This document shows, piece by piece, positions 57,880-64,000 of a stretch of DNA of 64,000 bases (its first letter is position 1; each line of letters begins with the position of its first letter). The stretch covers positions 206,926-270,925 of the forward strand of contig JPHH03000045.1 in assembly GCA_000750105.3 (NCBI GenBank), written 5' to 3'. A model generated the notes under the pieces. The model did no database searches. It was not told where the DNA came from and saw only the letters and a program-made list of their open reading frames with translations. This stretch comes from Tolypocladium sp. Sup5 PDA-1 (Eukaryota > Ascomycota > Sordariomycetes > Hypocreales > Ophiocordycipitaceae). Both the position numbers and the translations under genes were made by a program.

Positions 57880-58450
57880 TCAATGCCTGTTGGCCGAATG
57901 GGGGGGTGCTGTGGGAAAGGAGTGTCAGTGGCAGGCTGGACGACACCGGGCCGAGTCAAAGGAGGCAACTCACGGTCCAGAACTGGCGACGGCAGATTGC
58001 GCTCGTACTTGGAACCTATTGACACGCATTAGCAAAGGCTGGCTCATTCTCCCTTTGTAGACAAGTTTGTACCTCCGGGTGCCGTCGGCGGAATGTACGG
58101 ATCTGGGTGCTTCCAGCTGTCCAGCAACTTCTCCGTCTCTGAGAGCAAGGCCTAGCGTTGATGTGGTCAGCGTTCTCCTCTGTCGTACAGTGCCCCCTCA
58201 TTCCCAGGTTCGTAGGGCCTACCCTTTGTTGCCTTGGGTCTGCCACGTTGCGATTGGCTTCGAATAGAGATCGGATGTAGAGCGCCTGGCCACGCCACAG
58301 TTGACGCTGCACGGCCCAGTCCAGTGCCAGCTTGAGGGAGCGGCGGTAGAGGGAACTGGAGGCGCAGCAGAGTCAGTAATCGCCTCTTTCCGCGGGAGGA
58401 GCCTCGGTATGCCGGGCTAGGACTGACAGGGCGGCTCGTCGCGACGACAT
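57880..58450 (-). CDS. Complex I accessory subunit NDUFB9 (LYR protein)
   Basis: Five small exons on the minus strand: 58450-58428, 58355-58223, 58151-58073, 58015-57974 and 57908-57880; 101 residues. The join MSSRRAAL/SLYRRSLKLALDWAV creates the LYR motif, followed by RGQALYIRSLFEANRNVADP, then LLSETEKLLDSWKHPDPYIP and PGGSKYERNLPSP. This is NDUFB9/B22, a membrane-arm subunit of NADH:ubiquinone oxidoreductase whose LYR motif binds the mitochondrial acyl carrier protein. The last exon (nine codons including the stop) rests only on a good acceptor (cccacag) and frame, so the extreme C-terminus is less certain. It is divergent from KGD2. Confidence 0.82.
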
Positions 58451-59156
58451 GTTGGGGTTGGCGTCGACTTGGAGAGAGGGAGGGAGGACTGGCGCACGCC
58501 GTCGGGAACAAGCAAAGGCAATTGGCTCGTGCCCGAAATCCAATCGCGAGCCGGGCTGTGTCCGTACTCGGAGTCGTGCCTTATTTGAGGTTGCGACTTC
58601 GCCTGCGGTCGTGGTTTGCGAGGCGAGCTTTCTGGCTGGCTTCCGCAGTACCTCTGCAGCCAGGCGGCAGTGGTGGAATGGACTTGCTGCCTTGTGGCCT
58701 GGTGCCGGGGTCTAGCCGGCGACCCAAGGTGCGTTGTCCTGGGGCGGCTCTGCTCCCTGGGGGTAGGTACCTGCTTGCCTGCCCAAGGTACCAGGTAGGT
58801 AAGGTACCTTCCCTAAAAGTGGCCAAGAACAGGTGCGGATACCCCGTTCGCGCCTGCAGGGCCTGCAGCTTTCCGGGCCCCGGCTAACGAGTGCTGGCCT
58901 TGTTCCCGACATTTCGCTCGCAAGGTACCCCCAAGTCTCTTACCCTTCTGAAACAGCTAAGCCGCGACTTGCATGTACAGGTTTCTTCTTTCTCTCGGTC
59001 CCGGTTAGCCTAAGCTCTTTCCTTGCCTTGGGTCACGACCCGACTCGTTCCCTATTCCGCCGTCATCCTTTCTTTCTCTTCCTCACCCTCCTCAGCTTCT
59101 GGCCCTTCTTTGCATCTGCACACTCTACTTGGCTTGAGTCCCACAAAACGCTCACT
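58451..59156. promoter_or_regulatory. Divergent upstream region NDUFB9 / KGD2
   Basis: 706 bp between two genes of mitochondrial energy metabolism. GGTACC-type repeats lie near 58766-58808, and a pyrimidine-rich tract (59040-59110) precedes KGD2. No gene recognised. Confidence 0.45.
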
Positions 59157-60682
59157 ATGTTGTCGAGAAGGATAGCCGCCACCGCCCGCATGGCGTCGCT
59201 GCGCCCGATGCGACACCCACGCAGCCCTTTGGTGATGCTACCAGCCATGATGCAAACCGCTCGCAGCTATGCCGACAAGGTCGTCAAAGTGCCCCAGATG
59301 GCCGAGTCTATATCTGAGGGGACCCTCAAGCAGTTCTCCAAGGGAATTGGCGAGTACGTGGAGCAGGACGAGGAGATTGCCACCATCGAGACTGACAAGG
59401 TACGTGTCTGCGACGGGCAATGAATGCCCCGTGTCCCAATCCCAACCTCCCGTGCGTGCCTGCTAACATGTCACGCCGCATAGATCGATGTCGCCGTCAA
59501 TGCCCCGGAGGCCGGCACCATCAAGGAGTTCCTCGTCAGTGAAGAAGACACGGTCACTGTCGGTCAGGACCTGGTCCGAATCGAGCTTGGTGGTTCGCCA
59601 TCTGCCAGCGACAAGCAGGAGCAACCCCTTAAACAAGGCGCCGAGGATGATTCCACCAAGCCTGCGAGACAAGAGCCAGCGCAAGAGGAGAAGAAGCCCG
59701 AGGCCGACAGACAGCAGCAGAAATCGGATCCAGCGCAGGCGGACCAGCCACCGCCCGCCAAGGCAGAGCCGCCAAAGCAGCCCAAGAAGGAAGCGCGCCC
59801 CGAATCAGCCTCCGCGCCGAGCTCATCACCAACTGCTGGTGGCCGCGAGGAACGCCGCGTATGTGCTCTGTGCTCTATATTCCTTTAGCTTAGGTACTAA
59901 CACTTCTTCCAGATCAAGATGAACCGTATGCGCCTTCGCATTGCCGAACGTCTCAAGCAGTCCCAAAACACGGCCGCGTCATTGACCACATTCAACGAGG
60001 TCGACATGTCCAACATCATGGATTTCCGCAAGCTGTACAAGGATGACGTGCTTAAGAAGACGGGGGTTAAGCTGGGCTTCATGAGCGCCTTCTCCCGAGC
60101 CGCTGTCCTTGCCATGCGGGATATACCCGCTGTCAATGCTTCCATCGAGGGCCCCAATGGCGGTGACACCATTGTCTACCGCGACTACGTCGATATCAGC
60201 GTTGCAGTTGCCACGGAGAAGGGACTGGTGACCCCCGTCGTCCGTAACGTAGAGTCCATGGACATGGTTGGCGTCGAGAAGTCCATCGCCGACATGGGGA
60301 AGAAGGTTAGTCCAGACCCAGCCATCCTAGTATCGTCTTCTCATATCGCTCCACCTGTGAATTGTGTGCTAATTTAATTATAAAGGCACGAGATGGAAAG
60401 TTGACGATCGAGGACATGGCCGGTGGCACGTTCACCATCAGCAACGGGGGTGTGTTTGGCTCCCTCATGGGGACACCAATCATTAATCTCCCTCAAAGTG
60501 CTGTCCTAGGTCTCCACGCTATTAAAGACCGCCCCGTTGCAATTAACGGCAAGGTTGAAATTCGTCCTATGATGTACTTGGCTCTGACGTATGACCACCG
60601 CCTCCTAGATGGTAGGGAAGCCGTGCAGTTCCTTATAAAGGTGAAGGAGTATATCGAGGACCCTAGACGCATGCTATTATAG
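59157..60682 (+). CDS. KGD2: Dihydrolipoamide succinyltransferase (2-oxoglutarate dehydrogenase E2)
   Basis: Four exons: 59157-59399, 59484-59858, 59913-60305 and 60386-60682; 435 residues. A mitochondrial presequence (MLSRRIAATARMASLRPMRH) leads to a lipoyl domain (VPQMAESISEGTLKQFSKGI); the lipoyl-lysine of IETDK/IDV is the last codon of exon 1. A P/E/K/Q-rich linker follows and, as in other DLST proteins, no clear E3-binding domain. The catalytic domain begins MNRMRLRIAERLKQSQNTAA and carries the active-site motif DHRLLDG (about residue 406). The enzyme moves succinyl groups to CoA in the TCA cycle. The last exon is noticeably richer in A/T at third positions than the rest and ends only bases before the AT-rich repeat block. 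Confidence 0.95.
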
Positions 60683-62110
60683 AGTTAAGAAGAAGGGTAA
60701 TTAATAATACTATCTTATTAAAGATAGTAATTCTTTATATAATTAGGGTTATGAATTATTCGCCTTAAGTCTTAGTTAGAGGCCTAACTAAGACTAAGGT
60801 AAATTATTTAGACTAAGATTAAAGAATAGTTAGAGCCTTAACTAAGACTAAGATTAAGATTAAAGACTATAAGATTAAACTAGGGTAATTACTAGTACTT
60901 TATTAAGGTATTAATATAGACCCTTAATTAAAAATATAAAAAATATAAAAAAGTATATAAAAAAGTAAAGGAATATTAAGATACTTAATAAGTCTATAAG
61001 TATAAGAGAGATATCTATATCCTTATAAATAAATAGTCCCTTATATATATATCGATATAAGTTATAATATTTATAAGCTTTTAAGATTTTAATAATAAAA
61101 AATCCTAGTTAATTTGTGACGGTTTGGGTTCCTAAGGGATAAACCAGCAGGTTTATGTTAGTAGGTGAGGTCAGGGCGTAGCACTAGGCTAGTCTTGTTA
61201 CGATAGTAATAGATCGAATATCCCGGATAGTTAATCGTAACTAAAGAGTGTTATTAAAAGCTAGCGAGGTATCTATGCTATAGTAAGGAAATTAGGGGGT
61301 CTATATACTAGGTGTTATTCCTAGATTATTAAGAGCCCTTAATAATCTATTGCCTAGATTACTTAGATTATCGACTAATCGTAGTAATCTAGCTTACCTA
61401 GATCACCTACTAATCCTAATAATCTAATATCGCTATGCTACTATTAGCTCGTCGTTCTAACTATTATTCCGTATAGCCCGCAGTAGCGTCTATATAGCCG
61501 GCCTATCCCGTAGCCCGTTAGCCTAGGTCATAATAAGCTAATACTAGAAGGTAAGAAGTACCTTAACGCTATTAATAAGGAACTAGTTAACTACGATAAC
61601 CTAAACTAGACCGCGTGCTATAATAATAACTATAATATATACCTCTTAGATAAATAAAGTAGCGGATAGTTCCTTAGAGAATTAAAAGGAAGTAAAACTA
61701 TTACTATAATAGGGAGACGAGGAGTCTCTAGGTTACGAGGCGTAACCGATAGATAAAGGCTTAAATAATAATAAGAAGAATATATAGAATTCCTATATCT
61801 AGGAGGAGTATTTAATAAATAGATATAATAAAATAAAAAGAAATTCTAGGAAGATATACGCTAATTATACTAGATTAAATAACGATATCGCTACTAAGAA
61901 GAAGAGCGATATAGAATAATCGCCGAAGTAAAATAATAATTACGGTTAATAGAAGAAGAAGAAAGGCTAGAGATATTTAATAATGCGAAGTAATACTCTA
62001 AGTCTAATAACGAACGGAGTATTAATAATACTAGCTCTAAAGACGAAAACTATACGCCTAGCGTAACCGAGGACGGACGATTAGAAGTACCGATACTCTA
62101 TCGGGAAAAC
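60683..62110. other. AT-rich, RIP-like degenerate region
   Basis: Composition changes sharply after the KGD2 stop: TpA is very common, while CpA and TpG are almost absent over most of the block (for example 60700-61080). This is the expected result of repeat-induced point mutation. A less altered island spans about 61117-61260. A hairpin with roughly 16-bp arms (CTTAGTTAG core) lies near 60763-60799. From about 61285 to 62116 one frame reads as possible decayed coding sequence: its many stops are all TAA or TAG, which C-to-T change makes from glutamine codons. Confidence 0.7.
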
Positions 62111-62372
62111 GTGTAAGAAATAGGGATAAAGGCAGGAGAAGGTAGTAAAGGAAGAATAGGGTCTCTATAGAATAGAGTCACAAGAGGCAGAGATAGTAGG
62201 CAAGTATAGAAGGCAGTTGAATTGCTTGGTTATCTCTTCTATCTAGCTAGGAAGGAAAGCCCGTATATATAGACCTCTAGAATCGGACTTCGGATAGATC
62301 TAACTATCCGAGTCTCTCGGACCTTCGGGCTATTAGAAAATCCCGATAGGCTAGGTCTTATAGATAGGAATT
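62111..62372 (+). repeat. Dispersed repeat unit A, copy 1
   Basis: 262 bp identical to 62868-63129. It begins GTGTAAGAAATAGGG. The TGTAAG start and the repeated, partial copies suggest solo or nested LTR fragments. Confidence 0.8.
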
Positions 62373-62525
62373 TAGTCTTAGGGATAGGAATTATGTTCTA
62401 GGCCTTTGAACCTAATAGGTTCGATCTAAGTCTAGGTCTTATAGAGAGGAATTATCTAGACTCTTCCTATAGGCTAGGTCTTATAGATAGGAATTATGAC
62501 TTATGGATAGGAATTATGTCCTAGG
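62361..62525 (+). repeat. Left arm of a 165-bp perfect inverted repeat
   Basis: Exact reverse complement of 63836-64000, so the repeat probably continues beyond the right window edge. Confidence 0.85.
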
Positions 62526-62625
62526 CTCCAAGAAGTAGGGATAAAGGCAGTGGAAAGGGGAATAAAGTCTCTATAGAATAGAGGCACAAGAGGCAGAGAT
62601 AAGAGGCAATAGTAAGCTTGTGTGC

Positions 62626-62868
62626 AAGGCAGTTGAATTGCTTGAGTTATCTCTATCTATTCGGGAGGTAACGGTCCTATATATAATTAATCGGACCGGG
62701 CCTCGGGCTAATTATCTATCCGTAGCTGAATAGGCTATATTTCAGCTTGTATTAATATATAGTTATAATATAACTAGCTAATAGCTATTATTTAATAACT
62801 AATATAAGATAGCTATTATTCGGGAATATATATTCCCGACCGGGAATTTATATTCCCGATAGAAATAG
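62626..62868 (+). repeat. Dispersed repeat unit B, copy 1
   Basis: 243 bp identical to 63245-63487. It contains the palindrome CGGGAATATATATTCCCG (62821-62838) followed by a near-copy (62841-62858). Confidence 0.8.
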
Positions 62869-63129
62869 TGTAAGAAATAGGGATAAAGGCAGGAGAAGGT
62901 AGTAAAGGAAGAATAGGGTCTCTATAGAATAGAGTCACAAGAGGCAGAGATAGTAGGCAAGTATAGAAGGCAGTTGAATTGCTTGGTTATCTCTTCTATC
63001 TAGCTAGGAAGGAAAGCCCGTATATATAGACCTCTAGAATCGGACTTCGGATAGATCTAACTATCCGAGTCTCTCGGACCTTCGGGCTATTAGAAAATCC
63101 CGATAGGCTAGGTCTTATAGATAGGAATT
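62868..63129 (+). repeat. Dispersed repeat unit A, copy 2
   Basis: Identical to 62111-62372 over 262 bp, then diverges. It directly follows copy 1 of unit B. Confidence 0.8.
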
Positions 63130-63146
63130 ATCTAGACTCTTCCTAT

Positions 63147-63263
63147 TGTAAGAAATAGGGATAAAGGCAGGAGAAGGTAGTAAAGGAAGAATAGGGTCTC
63201 TATAGAATAGAGTCACAAGAGGCAGAGATAGTAGGCAAGTATAGAAGGCAGTTGAATTGCTTG
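63147..63263 (+). repeat. Dispersed repeat unit A, 5' fragment (copy 3)
   Basis: 117 bp identical to 62869-62985. The sequence then continues as unit B, giving an A/B chimera. Confidence 0.8.
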
Positions 63264-63487
63264 AGTTATCTCTATCTATTCGGGAGGTAACGGTCCTATA
63301 TATAATTAATCGGACCGGGCCTCGGGCTAATTATCTATCCGTAGCTGAATAGGCTATATTTCAGCTTGTATTAATATATAGTTATAATATAACTAGCTAA
63401 TAGCTATTATTTAATAACTAATATAAGATAGCTATTATTCGGGAATATATATTCCCGACCGGGAATTTATATTCCCGATAGAAATAG
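63245..63487 (+). repeat. Dispersed repeat unit B, copy 2
   Basis: Identical to 62626-62868 over 243 bp, including both palindromes (63440-63457 and 63460-63477). Further copies of the palindrome follow at 63512-63529 and, as a variant, at about 63595-63612. Confidence 0.8.
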
Positions 63488-63835
63488 AGCTAATAAAGGA
63501 TAGCTATTATTCGGGAATATATATTCCCGACCGGGAATATATAATCCCGTATTATAATATAGCTTATATAATAATAATAAGGCTACTAAAAATACGGGAT
63601 TATATATTCCCGTATAGAATAGAGTTTAGCTAATATTATATTATAATAGATAAAATAGCTATATTTTATTATATTATAATAGATATAAAATAGCTATATT
63701 TCCTATTAAGGAAAATACGCCCTAAACGGAAGTCCCGGACTAAAGGAAAAGAGATCTCGGACGAACGGAAGATAAGAGGGGCAATAAGACAACTAGGAAA
63801 AGGGAGACTTAGATCGAGCCTATCAGGTTCAAAGG

Positions 63836-64000
63836 CCTAGGACATAATTCCTATCCATAAGTCATAATTCCTATCTATAAGACCTAGCCTATAGGAAGAG
63901 TCTAGATAATTCCTCTCTATAAGACCTAGACTTAGATCGAACCTATTAGGTTCAAAGGCCTAGAACATAATTCCTATCCCTAAGACTAAATTCCTATCTA
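63836..64000 (-). repeat. Right arm of the 165-bp perfect inverted repeat
   Basis: Exact reverse complement of 62361-62525. Within this stretch, about 56 bp near 63805 and 63928 also repeat directly with four differences, three of them transitions. Confidence 0.85.

Noticed and set aside
58167..58511. 114-codon minus-strand frame over the NDUFB9 exons
   Set aside because: It reads through introns in a different frame from the LYR-motif protein.
62111..64000. CRISPR-like array from the repeated units
   Set aside because: The genome is eukaryotic; repeats are long, irregularly spaced and chimeric, as expected for transposon fragments.

Overview
The window is a gene-dense piece of a filamentous ascomycete nuclear genome, most likely a Sordariomycete and probably Hypocreales. 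The evidence is GC-rich coding sequence, many short introns (about 50-80 nt, GT..AG, with CTAAC/CTGAC-type branch sites), fungal-specific gene families, and an AT-rich 3.3 kb block at the right end that looks mutated by RIP (CpA and TpG almost absent, TpA abundant). Species cannot be named from this sequence alone.

Layout: the left edge holds the 3' end of an RGG/RRM RNA-binding protein, a 1.7 kb empty stretch and a broken CHRD-domain secreted-protein gene. From 3.3 to 17.9 kb lie SRP14, a NOM1/Sgd1-like ribosome-biogenesis factor, dihydrolipoamide dehydrogenase, a cytochrome b5-fused sphingolipid delta-8 desaturase, VAC14 and a HAUS1-like augmin subunit. An intact Tc1/mariner element (18106-19647, perfect 29-bp inverted repeats, TA duplication) follows. 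From 20 to 37.7 kb are an ERdj6/p58IPK-like co-chaperone, a mitoferrin-like carrier, ATG9, COG6, a spastin/Sap1-like AAA ATPase, mitochondrial uS17 and the rRNA methyltransferase EMG1. A 1.9 kb intergenic stretch rich in mini- and microsatellites follows. From 39.6 to 60.7 kb are a VOC-fold/low-complexity protein, cystathionine gamma-synthase, an SPX-RING ubiquitin ligase ending in a CAAX box, JJJ1, ATG4, SQS1, a divergent histone H2B/H2A pair, complex I NDUFB9 and KGD2. The last 3.3 kb is repeat debris.

Most genes are conserved housekeeping genes acting in separate pathways, so the window is not one functional cluster. Links worth noting are two core autophagy genes (ATG9, ATG4), two subunits of the 2-oxoglutarate dehydrogenase complex (E3 at 7.6-9.5 kb, E2 at 59.2-60.7 kb), several ribosome-biogenesis or translation factors (NOM1, EMG1, SQS1, JJJ1, uS17m, SRP14), and vesicle or vacuole factors (VAC14, COG6, ATG9). 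I saw no clear undescribed multi-gene system. The most unusual signals are the repeat block, the dispersed 9-bp intergenic palindromes, the CAAX-ended SPX-RING protein and the intact transposon. Exon boundaries were worked out by hand from splice signals, reading-frame continuity and family knowledge; no alignment was run.
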